A stretch of DNA of 64,000 nt from Physcia stellaris (GCA_018902385.1 JABSSW010000032.1:358509-422508); one strand, 5' to 3'; positions 11,651 to 21,994 are shown, counted from the stretch's first letter. The notes: generated by a model from the sequence alone, not told the origin. A program made the numbers and translations.

Positions 11651-12259
11651 TTGTTTTATTTTTTTTTGAATTTGTTTTTGATTTTCAATTCATGTTTTCG
11701 TAAAAGATAACTTTTTTGTGTTTTTTTCGCTTGAATGAATCAATTGCATCGCAAAATTTTAATATTTTCAATCAAATGCATGTTATACAACGTTTTCAAA
11801 TTTTGCGTCATTGAATGATCATCAAATACGTGATCGCAAAAAACAAACGAAAAAGATAAAAAATCAAATGCGAAAATGATCGCAAAAATCGTCATTTTGA
11901 TTAAACGATAAATAAATTTCGCGTAGAAATTCGAGTAAATATACGCGAATTCGTAAAATAAAATCGATAAATAGACAAATTCGCGAAGAATTCGTGAAAA
12001 ATTCGCGAAAATAAATGTTATTGCTGATGTAATTGAGAAAATATTGAATAATACTGATCGTGTGTATCAAAATATTGAATGTTGTTTGCAACTAAATCGA
12101 TTTCTGATTTGACAAGATTGAATATTTCATTGAAATTGATTATTGTTGAAATATTGCAAATCGATTGCTGTATTGTTCGACGACTAAATATTACGTATTC
12201 ATGACGTGCTGTAATTGATATTAAATGTAACGAAAATTGTTAATTCGATTTTCATAATC

Positions 12260-12456
12260 TATTGAAAAAATCATGAATGATTATCATTTTATTGTTTTGA
12301 ATTTCGTTTATTTTGATAAATTACATGCAAATGAAAACACAAAAAATGTGCGAATATCAAGACATTAATTTCAACAAAAACGCATTAATTTTGTTTTCGT
12401 CAAATTATATCAATTGAATTTTGATTTTAACACATTTGCGAAAATTGTATTTTCAA
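12260..12456 (-). repeat. Outer element, right direct repeat (probable LTR)
   Basis: Partner of 1817-2016. It ends in a run of about fifteen A on the plus strand where the left copy has CAACA, so the terminal TG is not preserved here. Substitutions relative to the left copy are largely transitions. Confidence 0.6.
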
Positions 12457-12717
12457 AAAAAAAAAAAAATTTTATGCGAAATATTTGAAATCGAAATTAT
12501 TGCAATTGATAAAAAAATTGATTCGCAATCAACTCGCGAAAAATGCAAACGATAACGTAAATGATAAAAAAAAAATTTGTTTTTTCAAAATTTAATACGT
12601 AATTTAAAATGTAAAAAATCGAAAATTCGAATTTTTGAATGTAATGAAAACATTAATGTAAACGTTTCGCATTAATGTAAACGTTTTGTATTAATATAAA
12701 TTTTGAATTTTTGCAAC

Positions 12718-13066
12718 ATCAAATCGATCATACGATAAAACGAACAATTTGATTATGTTAATAAAATCATCGCAATAACGATTAACGCATTGATATTTTT
12801 GCATATGCGAAAATTGATATGTACATTGCATTTAACAAAACATTAACGTAATGAATTTTCTGAAAAATGATCAATTCATACAATTTTTCGCGAATAGTTT
12901 CGACGACAGTTAATAAACAAACAATTAAAAATTTTCGAAAATTTCAAATCGATTATACGATGAAATAAACAATTTCATTACATTAATAAAATCAACGTAA
13001 CAACGATTAACGCATCGATATTTGAACGCATGCAATAATCGATGTATACATTGCATTCAACAAAAC
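12718..13066. repeat. Tandem duplication, two ~125-bp diverged copies
   Basis: Copies at about 12718-12842 and 12943-13066 share AAATCGAT(C/T)ATACGAT, TTAATAAAATCA, CAACGATTAACGCAT-type stretches and the terminal ACATTGCAT(T)..AACAAAAC. No coding content. Just upstream (12650-12700) is a short repeat of ATTAATGTAAACGTTT. Confidence 0.7.
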
Positions 13067-13172
13067 GTGTAAACAATAAATTTTTTATAAAAATGTTTCG
13101 TGACTGAATATTCGAACAATTTATTTTTCGTTTTTTTTTCAATTTCGTTTCGAAACGACAAATTTATTATTT

Positions 13173-13953
13173 TTATTGAATGACACGATCAATGATCGAA
13201 ATGATTTGTTTATAAACGTTAACACAATTCATTTTTGCAATTGAAATGATCGAAACGAATGCGAAAACAAAAAGAAAAATCGAAAAAAAAACGAAAAAAT
13301 ATGAAAATGAAAAAAGAAATTTCGACAGAAAATTTCGAATCGAAATCGAAAACATTGAACATTTTGTATAATAAATCGAACGATTTTTCAAACAAATCAA
13401 TGTCGAAAACAATACGAATTGATTTCGCAAACATGTGTTGATTCAAACTTTTCGATTTTGAATTTTTTGAATTTTGATTAATCGACGACTTTTTATTGAT
13501 TGCAAATTTGAAATAAACGATAATTCGCGATTGTTTTGAAAAGAATTTTCGAAAAATAACGTTCATTTGATTCTGAAACAAATTTTTTTTTCTAAATTTC
13601 TCATCGAATATGCGATTCAGATTATTCATAATGAAATAAAATTTCTTCGAAATTGAAAAACACGATTGCGAAAATTGACGAAAATCGAAATTTTGCGAAA
13701 AAAAACGTCGATTATGATGCTGTCGCAAATCAAATGATTTAAACTTTTCATGAAACATGCGATTTAAATTATTCATCGTGAAATACGATTCATTGTGAAA
13801 TTTCTGATGTTTTCTAATCGAAATCTGAAAAGATGAAATTGAAAAAATAAATGAACAATTGACGATTGCGTTTTTCAACGACTTTGAATTAATTTTATAT
13901 GTCGCAATCGAAAAATTCGAACGCGTTGATTCGATAATCGATTCGAAAATCAT
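13173..13953 (-). pseudogene. Relic with MNNLNRMF repeats, RIxxYFK motif and hydrophobic tail
   Basis: The 244-codon frame (13953-13219) has two internal repeats, YFTMNNLNRMFHEKF and FYFIMNNLNRIFDEKF, then SRIIVYFKFAINKKSS, then SLNQHMFAKSIR. A partly overlapping frame (13430-13173) adds a hydrophobic segment, FLFVFAFVSIISIAKMNCVN, that could be a membrane helix. The order (repeats, RIxxYFK, hydrophobic tail) suggests the C-terminal half of the zinc-finger retroelement family lying just upstream on this strand. Function unknown. No Gly, Pro or Trp remains. Confidence 0.5.
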
Positions 13954-13959
13954 TGAAAA

Positions 13960-14466
13960 TCAAAATTTTTGATTTTTTGATGTTGCAAAAAAAATAAATG
14001 ATTTATACGAAACAAACGAAACAAACGAACAAATGTTTGTTGATTTTTCAATAATTTTGTATGTAAATTCTGATGAGAAAATTCGAAAATTCAAACTTTT
14101 AACAAATTTTCGAACATGATTTTCGCGAATATGTTCATGAAATTTGTTGTTAAAATTGAAATTTTGTTTGCAACGTTTGCAAATTCGAACGCAAACGATT
14201 TGATAAATCGAAAATCTTTTTATCGATTTTGATGCAAATTCGAATGTTAATATTTGAAAAATCGTTGTTTCGCATGTTGATTTGACGCGTTTCAATGTTT
14301 CATGTTCGCGAATGTGTTCGAAAAAATTTTTATTGAAATTGAAATTTTGTTCGCAAAATTTGCACATTGTTCGAACACATATAATTTTTGAAATCGATAT
14401 GTTTTTCATTTTTTCTGATATAATTACGAACGTATTTAACGAAAAATTCAAACGTGATGTTATCAA
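13960..14466 (-). pseudogene. Two C2H2-like zinc-finger modules (relic)
   Basis: Contains VRTMCKFCEQNFNFNKNFF..HIREH and VRICKRCKQNFNFNNKFHEH..ENH, each with the C-x2-C ... H-x3-4-H spacing of C2H2 fingers and the shared FNFNN core. Linkers are Ser/Lys-rich. The modules are paralogous to those at 14497-15924, so the family grew by internal duplication. Confidence 0.6.
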
Positions 14467-14496
14467 TTTCGTAAATAAATAAACAATGCGTGATCG

Positions 14497-14799
14497 TCAT
14501 TCGATTCTCGTTTCTGAAATAATTTTTGAAACATTTTCAATTGAAATGATTGTTAATTTTTTTTTTGCTTTGCATATTGATTTGAACGTATAAAATCGAA
14601 AAAACGAATTGATAACAGACTTTTTTACATGTTGTTCGAATTTGTGTTTGCGAAAATTTTTTTTGATTTTGAACGTCTGTTTGCAATGTCGACACGTTGT
14701 TGATTTTTTCGCTGATTCTGATTCAATTTTCAATGTAAAAAGTGAAAAATTCGAACGTTCAAAAAACGTTTTCGTTAAAATTATATCGAAATCGTGCAA
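14497..14799 (-). pseudogene. C2H2-like zinc-finger module (relic)
   Basis: Starts with an ILTKTFF-type segment that also begins the modules at 15924 and 16275. It contains TTCRHCKQTFKIKKNFRKH..QH, a C-x2-C ... H-x4-H finger, and ends in a Ser/Lys-rich linker. Confidence 0.6.
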
Positions 14800-15090
14800 G
14801 AAAACGAAATTCGATTGATTTTCGAATCAAATGTCGACAAAATCACAAAAAATTACTTTCATTCATTCGAGCAATTTTGATTCATCATACAGATGTTGAC
14901 ATTGCTGAAAATTTTAAATGAAAATAACGATTTGATTGAATCGTTTCTTTTTTAAATTTTGATAAAATCGAATTGAATTAAAAATATCAAAAAACGCGAA
15001 TAAAAATAATTCGATAATTAATTTTTTCATCGTTTCGTATATTAGATTGACTGTATCGATTGAGAAAAATGCGTTGATGATTGAAAATTT

Positions 15091-15924
15091 CTAAATCGAA
15101 ATTTCTTGATATCTTGATTCGAACGTTTGAGAAAATGATAATTTCAACGAAATAACAAAACATTGAATTGATTTGTTCTTTTTCGACTTTGATACATTTT
15201 TTGATATATGAATTGAAAAATGCGTATTTTCTTGTAAAATGATTGTTTTGAAAATAAATGTTGATTCAAATATCTGTTTTGATGTTGTAATAAAAATTTG
15301 TAATTCAGACGAATCGAACGTTTTCATAACAATTGATTTTTTTTTCGTCGCGTATAATAATTCGATTGCGTTGATTTCGAGACGAAAATTCTTGACATGC
15401 ATTTTCGAATGTTGTTCGCTTTTATGTTCGCGTAACGATTTTTTGAAATTAAAAATCTCGTCGCAATGTCGACACGTTGTTGATTTTTCTGTTGATTTTG
15501 ATTTAATTTCGAATGTAAAAAGCGAAAAAGACGAACGTTTCAATAAAATGACTGTTTTGAATGTTGATGCAAATTCGTTTATCGATTTTTGAATTGCAAA
15601 TGAAACAAATGATTTATGCAAAACGAATAACGTTTTTTTGATTTCGCATATTAAATTGATTGCATTGATCGAAAAATAAAAATTTTTGACGAATTTCGAA
15701 ATTTCATGATTGCGAATATGCTCGTATAATTCGTTGTTGAAATTGAAATTCTGTTTGCAAAATTTGCAAATTATTCGAACGTTTGTAATTTTAAAATTTG
15801 ATAAAATCTCGATCGATTCTGATATAACATCGAATGTATTTAAATGAAAATTCGAACTTTTTGAAACACGTCGTATAAACGTTTCTGAAAACGCTTTCGT
15901 TAAAATTCTATCGAAACGTTTCAA
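15091..15924 (-). pseudogene. Longest zinc-finger relic, two finger modules
   Basis: A 277-codon frame starting RFDRILTKAFSETFIRR. Finger 1 is VRIICKFCKQNFNFNNELYEH..NH; finger 2 is TTCRHCDEIFNFKKSLREH..QH. Linkers such as INAINLICEIKKT and INAIELLYATKKK are repeated between modules. It survives as a long frame because this mutation pattern rarely creates TAA or TAG stops. It is probably DNA- or RNA-binding in its original form; role in the element unknown. Confidence 0.6.
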
Positions 15925-15951
15925 CGAAATAAATTCAAATTGAGTTTTGAA

Positions 15952-16275
15952 TTATTCAAACGCGAAATCACACAGACATTTCGACAATAAATTCAACAGA
16001 TTCGATTTGCGATATAGATGTTGACATTGCTTAAAATGTTGCAAAAAGTTCGCGATTTCGTTATATTGTTCGAAATCTGATTCATTACAAATTGATGAAT
16101 CAAACGTATCAATATCGTGAAATTTTGATGTTGACTTTACAATAATCGTGTTTAATTCAATTCGTTTTGCGATTTTTCGAATTTTACGTTTTGTTCGTTT
16201 TTGAGTTATTGCTTTCAATTCTCGTTGTTTTTGCGAAAAAAATGCTTTCGTTAAAATCATTTCAAAACGAGACAA
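15952..16275 (-). pseudogene. Gag-like module with a CQHLYRKS motif (relic)
   Basis: Contains SDFEQYNEIANFLQHFKQCQ followed by HLYRKSNLLNLLSKCL. The pattern resembles a retroelement gag capsid segment (F-x2-L-x2-C-x3-Y...LP-x-CL). It directly precedes the zinc-finger frame on this strand. A related copy is at 16330-16614. Confidence 0.45.
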
Positions 16276-16329
16276 AAAGTTGAAATGCGATCGTTTCTTG
16301 TATCATTCTCAAACGAAATCATTGAGAAT

Positions 16330-16614
16330 TCAAAACATGTATTTCAGCAATTTTGTTTGTCGATATCGATACAACGTTTGACAATGTTCAAGATTTCGTA
16401 AAAAATTCGTGACATCATTGAATTGTCTGATTTTCGAATCAGAACATGACAGATTCGAATTGAAAAAATCGATATTTCGAAAAAAATCGAAAAAATCGAA
16501 ATTCGAAAACAGCGAAAATATCGAGAACATCGCAAAGATTTGAAAAAAACGTTGATTGATTAAATAAATGAATATGATTTCGCAATAATTTCGAAAAAAA
16601 ACAAATAATTTCAA
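16330..16614 (-). pseudogene. Second gag-like module (relic)
   Basis: Ends with SDSKIRQFNDVTNFLRNLEH and CQTLYRYRQTKLLKYMF, paralogous to the CQHLYRKS module at 15952-16275. The upstream part is Phe-rich and degraded. Supports serial duplication of the same gag-plus-finger gene. Confidence 0.4.
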
Positions 16615-16891
16615 TATTGATTTTTTATCGAATTAATAAACGACGATATGAGAAATTTGAAAAACTGATTTGAAATTTGAATTTCGAATGTTATCGACTT
16701 CATCACAAATGACGAAAATTCAAATCGATTTGATGATCAAACAGATGCAATTTTTGAAATTTTTCAAAAATCAAAAATGATTCATGTATCGATATGAGAT
16801 TGTCAATATTGAAAATTCTGTCGAAAAATTGATTGATTTTCTGATTCGAATATTGATATTATCATCGAAATTCGAAAAAATGATCGATTCG

Positions 16892-17419
16892 CTAGAAATT
16901 TTGATGAAAATTCTGAAAGTTTTTCGAAACAAATAAATGATTCGAATTCGATCGAGAAAATGAAAAATTCGTTCGAAAATATTTGATGTAATAATTTTCG
17001 ATATGAAATTTCGAAGAATTGATATTGAATTTATCGCAAAAGTCGAAAAGAAAAATGATTTTACTAAAATCAACAAAAACGTTTTCGAATTGCTTTTCGA
17101 ATAAAAAAATGATTGCAATATCAAATACTGATTGAAAATTGAATGATTTTTTAACGAAATATTGAATCGTTTTCTGATTCGATATTGAAACTATCGAGTT
17201 GATGTGAAAAAACAATCGATTTTCTAAGAAAATTGATAAAATTTCGAAAAATTCTCGAATGAGAAAAATGTTTCGAATATTCACGATCAAAAATCTGATT
17301 TTTGATTTCACGACGAAATTATTGATTCGATCATTGTTCAAATATTTGATATGATGTTTTCTTGATAATTTAAATCTGATTGATAACTTATTCGAATCAT
17401 CGTAAAAACATTTTGTCAA
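16892..17419 (-). pseudogene. Unassigned relic frame
   Basis: A 175-codon frame with no Gly, Pro or Trp and no recognisable motif (segments such as FSFSRSNSNHLFVSK). It lies upstream of, and in the same direction as, the zinc-finger relics, so it could be the start of that element. It could also be a chance frame kept open by the stop-poor mutation pattern. Confidence 0.25.
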
Positions 17420-18480
17420 ACGAAAAAAACGAATTTGAATTAACGTTCGAAAAAAAAATTTATTTGTGAATCAAAATTAACGCGTAAATTCGTCTGTTTT
17501 GAAGTCAAACGACGCAAACGAACGAGTTTATGATGTTTCGTTTTTGTTTACATTTACAACGAATTCATTGTTGTTATTGTTTCGATGTTTTTCTTGAATG
17601 ATCGAATGATACGAATTTATTATGTTTCATTATCATTGAACTTTATTGAAAACAGAATGTTTTGTTTATTTGATGTTCGCGTATTTTAAACGAACATGAC
17701 GTGAATGATTTCGATATAATGTGAAATGTCATGCATTGATATAATATTAATACATAATTACACAAAAATATCGAAATGAAAAGCAAATACATGAAAATTT
17801 GACAAAACATATGTAAAAAATTTGATCATGAACGAGTTTCGATTTTGTCATTCGATATAATAAAATTAAAATGATAATTTTAATGATTGATCAAATATTG
17901 ATTTCAAATGTTGAAATCGATACACGTTCGTCACATATCATACAATTTATTATACAAAATAAACAGTCGAATCAAAAATATTCATTGACAATTACAATTA
18001 TTTCATGTTTTGACATGAATTCATGTCAAAACATGAAATTATTGCAAACACATTATTCATTTTTACTGTTAATGTCGTTGTTGAACAATGATGAAAATAT
18101 TTTGCAATACAAATTAATATGAAAAATGACATGAAAATTTGTTAAAAACGAATACAACGATTCGAAATCATGAAATTTTTGACGTATTGATGTATTAACG
18201 ATATGCGATAATCGTGTTCAACAACGTTAACGTGCTCAACAACGTTAATGTAAAATGCACGCTAAAAAAATTCTTGTATATATACTTTATTACAATATTG
18301 TAACAATGTAACAATGTTACAATGCATTGTTGCAATTGCAATTGCAATAGAAAAATTCAATCAAAAATCAATTGTCAACTGCTTGAATAAACGTTCGATT
18401 TTTGCGATTTGAACGTAAACATATATATATATTCGAACGCAAAATCATCAACGTCTCAACGTATAATCGTGAATTGTCAA
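17420..18480. other. AT-rich stretch with no recognisable gene
   Basis: Same dinucleotide pattern as the rest of the block. Contains a perfect 40-bp palindrome (18000-18039) and short repeats of TGTAACAATG and TTGCAATTGCAA (18293-18350). No coding motif seen. Confidence 0.6.
18000..18039. repeat. Perfect 40-bp palindrome
   Basis: Centred on GAATTC. Each 20-base arm reads ATTTCATGTTTTGACATGAA and the second arm is its exact reverse complement, with no loop. Such a perfect inverted repeat could extrude a cruciform. Confidence 0.95.
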
Positions 18481-18882
18481 TAATATGGTGTTTCGTACAA
18501 CAGAGCGGTGATGATGATGACAGGGCGATAATAATGCTAGATGGCGAAAGCCACGATATTTGATAACCCCAACCCTAAAATAAAGCGCTGTTGCAATTTG
18601 CAGGCGTTTGCCTTGTTTTCATCCACCTTATGATGCACAAGCTTAGCTATTCTTCTCTCGTTTCCCTCCAGTAGATTGGTCGCTATCCTTCACCTTTCCT
18701 AATATGTTCCCAGGTTCAAGAGACATTTGGAGCTGACCCACCAAGGATCTAGAGTAACCTCTACAGTCACATAGTATCTCTACCCTTCACTGCAGCGCAT
18801 CACGATCGATGTGAGTTCTTTGTCTGATATTGCTACATCAAAGCGTCGAGCTTCCTAGTCTCTTCCACCAACCACAAGCTAC
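18481..18882. other. Isochore boundary and gene-free edge
   Basis: From about 18485 GG, CC, AG and CT words return within a few tens of bases (for example CAGAGCGGTG at 18501). No gene recognised here; it is the downstream flank of the minus-strand ATP-grasp gene. Confidence 0.7.
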
Positions 18883-19860
18883 TTACAAAGAAAGCATCGC
18901 CCCACAAAGTCTCTCAAGCCCCGCCTCCCCAGCACCACTCCCAAGCCACAACTCAGGCTCAATAAGCTCAACCTCCATAACCACAAACCTCCCCTCCTGC
19001 ACAACCCCATCAACCCTCACATACACCACTCCTGCATCCCCCTCTACAGCAAAAAACCTCTCCCCCAAAAACCGCACCACCCCCACCGCAGTCTCCATCG
19101 CAACCTCCGGCACATCCTCCCTCGGCACCTCAACCCTAGACCCCCCAAATTTGCCCTGACATCTGAAATCGCCTGCCCGCGGCTTCTTCAGTACCGTGTG
19201 GCTATACGCCCCGCCAACGAACACGAGGGAGTGCTCCCCGTCCACAATACCCTCTTGATACGCCTGCAGCATCAAGTCGCCATGGACCCCCTTCTGCAGC
19301 GCCTGCAGCAGGAACTCGATATCCGGTTCCGACGGCGCGGTCGCGTCGCGCAGCAAGTGGGTCATTTTGCCGGAGGCGGAGATGGAGGGTTTGAGCACCT
19401 GCAGCCCTTCGCTGCCGCTGGCTGCGAGGGTGCTGAGCAGGGAGGAGAGGTCGTGTTGGCGTAGGTCGAGGAATTTCGTTGTGGGGATGGGGAAGCCTGC
19501 GCTGGAGAGGGAGAGGAGGTAGTGCTTGTCTGTGTTCCAGAGGGTGGCTTCTGCGGAGTTGAGGATGCGGAGAGAGGGGTTGAGGTGTGTTGCCGGGATA
19601 AGGGTGCTGCGGAGGAAGGTGGGGAAGGTGAGCGAGTGCTGGTCGTAGTTGGCGCAGCAGAGGAAAGTGATTGTGTCGTAGGAGGCGAGGGTGCGAGTGG
19701 TGGTGGTGGGAGCGAGCCAGGAACGGATGTCGACTTGTGCGCCGCGCTTGCGGAGGGTTTCGGGCAGCTTCCAGTTTTGTTGCGCGGTCCATGTCGCTTC
19801 GAGCTCTGTGGGGTTCTGGGTTGTTAGGAAGAGGATCTTGGGGGGTGGTGTTGCTGCCAT
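18883..19860 (-). CDS. ATP-grasp ligase-like protein (DcsG/RimK-type)
   Basis: A single uninterrupted exon of 325 residues starting MAATPPPKILFLTTQNP. It has the ATP-grasp layout: a pre-grasp N-terminal region, VLKPSISASGKMTH (Lys-containing nucleotide-binding strand), GAYSHTVLKKPRAGDFRCQG followed by a glycine-rich turn, and near the end VMEVELIEPELWL, whose acidic residues would bind Mg-ATP. The MELELIEP ending resembles bacterial DcsG-type (D-cycloserine) ligases and glutathione-synthetase-like proteins, so it probably joins a carboxylate to an amine using ATP; the substrate is unknown. It is the first gene after the AT-rich block and is GC-rich, unlike its neighbour block. A bacterial origin is possible but not shown. 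Confidence 0.85.
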   Translation of the reverse strand: MAATPPPKILFLTTQNPTELEATWTAQQNWKLPETLRKRGAQVDIRSWLAPTTTTRTLASYDTITFLCCANYDQHSLTFPTFLRSTLIPATHLNPSLRILNSAEATLWNTDKHYLLSLSSAGFPIPTTKFLDLRQHDLSSLLSTLAASGSEGLQVLKPSISASGKMTHLLRDATAPSEPDIEFLLQALQKGVHGDLMLQAYQEGIVDGEHSLVFVGGAYSHTVLKKPRAGDFRCQGKFGGSRVEVPREDVPEVAMETAVGVVRFLGERFFAVEGDAGVVYVRVDGVVQEGRFVVMEVELIEPELWLGSGAGEAGLERLCGAMLSL

Positions 19861-20996
19861 GGTTCTGCTGGTCGACGAGCTCGGCGAGGTGATGTTACTG
19901 GTTGAAAGAGCGCTTGTGTGTCAAGTCAGGGATGAATGGGGAGGGTGACACAGAAAATTAATAGTCTGGAACCCGTGAAGGACGCCTAGACAATTCACTG
20001 TTGTTGCGTATGCTGACGTGCGCCGCGGTAGCAACTCGTCGATGGGAACTAGCAATCGCAATATCACAAGAGAATATACGGGAAAATGCGAAAAGCTTGC
20101 TGTTCGACAATCGATGTGTTGTCCTCTAATCCACTTTCAACAAGCTTGTTTGTCAAACATCAGTTACCACCTTTCTCGTGATTGATAATACAGTTGAATT
20201 ATAACGACCAAGTAATTTGATCCTGCGTTCTCCCTTCATATTTGTATGTTGAGATTTTAATGTTTTGGTTCCGATAGGTCAATGTATACTCTACTGGGCC
20301 GTATATGGTTCAGCAGAGCTCTGAAGTCAGTGAATTTCCCTATCTACGCAGCTAGGTAAGAGAGCGAAGGACTCTTCAGCAAGAAAAAATAGACGAAATG
20401 AGGGTTCTTCCACTGATGCAGCTGCGCTCGTTTCGTCATCTCTGCATTATCATCCATGTCTTGCACGGACGTATCTGGCATTCTTTCACGGACGCATCTT
20501 TTGGGCTCAGGACACCGTGTTTGCGGGTTGCCCCTTGCTTACCACAAGTTTGCTCGCCATAAAGCAGTATCTCATCATGTTGTAAGCCGCTCTTAATCTT
20601 TGGGAAGATAGGCAGATGAATTTTCGTATAAGAGAGCTTCTATTTACTGATCAACCTCATGATGAACAGCATCTGCGAGGAAAGGCTACTATTCTCTGCC
20701 TGACACTTCCGGTATATTAAGACACGCACAAAGCATGGTCAACATGGGATCTAAGGCGGCCGTCCACCCTTTAGCCCTAGACTCCAACGGAGCGGCCGAG
20801 CTACATCCCTTGGTAAAGTTGCAAACCAATAGCCGGGGTTACTGTAGATGTTAGGAAGAGAACAATATAGAAAGTTTGAGCGTTTTGGGTCAGGTCAATC
20901 TGCAATTGTCTCATGGTTTTCGACTTGACCCTGCAGATGGACCGGTCTCCCATATTGTTCTGGCATCGGCACGCCAACGACGGCAAAAATCGTCTC
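19861..20996. other. Intergenic, no gene recognised
   Basis: Upstream of the ATP-grasp gene and downstream of the next minus-strand gene. Only short frames without family motifs. Likely promoter and terminator sequence. Confidence 0.5.
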
Positions 20997-21994
20997 TCAT
21001 TCTTCCGGCGATGCCCTTCTGACGCATCGCAAGCCTGGGTCTGGTTTCTGTGACCATGGGGTCAAATCATAGGGATTTTTGTAGATATGAAGCTCATGCA
21101 TCTGCCATGGCTCGATGATTCGAGCATCGTGACGTGGGAAGGATTGGAAAGGTGGATCAGAGTCGAGGACATCTGCAACATTGGACTCAACCCTACACAT
21201 GGAAGAAAATCGGAAGAGCTGCTCCGTGGAGACCTCAAATGCATTGTGTGACTGTCTTGGCTGTACGAATGCATTCAGATTCTACACACAATTAATTTAC
21301 TGTTGAAATGTCGAGTACGACTGTCATCAATACAACGACCTACCTCACGGCCCGAAACTCCACGTTCAAAAAGCAAAACGCCACCTAGAATCTGAGCCTC
21401 AGCCCAATAGCCGACAACATCGAGAAGACCAAACGGATATTTTTGATATGATTTGAAGTCTGGATGGTAAAAATCGACCCAAAAATGGGAGGTGAGGTGA
21501 AACCGATGATCGTTGGGGTTGGATGGAGGTCTAAAATCCGTGTCTGGATGGAAGCTGGCGTAGATTGCACCTGCAAGGAAGTGTAAAGCTGCAGCGACCG
21601 TCTCTAGCAAACGAAGATCTTCAAGGCGTGAGTGCTCTTGAGCACTTTGAAATGATTGGACTAGTTGTGCATCGAGCCTCAAGGTTTGTGGGACAACAGC
21701 TTCTCTGATCTCTATCCATTCTCGGATGGAGGAGTCTGTGGGGTACATGCGCTCACTCACGTCGGGATCCCAGACCGTTCGATAGTTTTTCTCATACGAT
21801 AAGCGTGTCGGCTGTCCGTCGATGATCTGTGCGAAGGTATCTTGAGCAGCCGGTGACAGCAAAATGAACTTCAGTGACCTGTCGAGAAGTTCAAGCTTCC
21901 TCGGAATTAGGTCAGATAGGTTAGCGAGACTGGAATTCATAGCGACGACTTCACGCTCCTGCCTTATTGTCAACTCTTGTCTATGGATTCTCAT
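20997..21994 (-). CDS. Conserved hypothetical protein, two exons
   Basis: Exon 1 21994-21344, intron 21282-21343 (62 bp, GTAGGT...TAG), exon 2 21281-20997; about 311 residues. The join is in phase 0 and reads ...FERGVSGRE then NLNAFVQPRQSHNAFEVSTE. The protein has an N-terminal Leu-rich helical part (LIPRKLELLDRSLKF), an aromatic centre (HFWVDFYHPDFKSYQKYPFG) and a short C-terminus with EPWQMHELHIYKNPYD. I do not recognise the family. The start at MRIHRQ is the first Met of the frame. It lies 330 bp downstream of the polymerase/helicase gene, same strand. Confidence 0.7.

Larger units (their letters stand above)
1817..12458 (-). mobile_element. Older LTR-type element split by a nested Gypsy insertion
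   Basis: Two ~200-bp direct repeats (1817-2016 and 12260-12456) bracket the Gypsy element. Removing the Gypsy insertion (4009-10750) leaves only about 3.7 kb of interior, too short for a full gag-pol. The interior carries a C2H2-type zinc-finger reading frame near the minus-strand 5' end (11650-11273), a second CxxC motif (11023-10757), and tandem repeats near the other end. No reverse transcriptase or integrase was found, so I infer a non-autonomous or deleted LTR element. No clear target-site duplication flanks the repeats. Confidence 0.55.
1..18480. other. AT-rich, RIP-like transposon block
   Basis: Roughly three quarters A+T. By eye it contains one GG (4869-4870) and I found no CC, and CpT/ApG is rare, while CpA/TpG and CpG are common (TCGA, TTGA and TCAA words dominate). 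Reading frames on both strands lack Gly, Pro and Trp. All recognisable coding content is decayed retroelement sequence; I see no intact host gene. The composition fits saturating C-to-T change at C followed by a pyrimidine, on both strands. Confidence 0.9.

Noticed and set aside
1-18480. Sixty-plus-codon frames in the AT block as host genes
   Set aside because: They lack Gly, Pro and Trp, many overlap on both strands, and the recognisable ones are retroelement fragments; most are kept open only by the mutation pattern.
1-18480. AT block as mitochondrial or telomeric DNA
   Set aside because: No telomere repeats or mitochondrial genes; it carries nested nuclear retroelements and joins nuclear genes.
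19202-19948. Long frames antisense to the ATP-grasp gene
   Set aside because: Shadow frames of a GC-rich gene; no family motifs.
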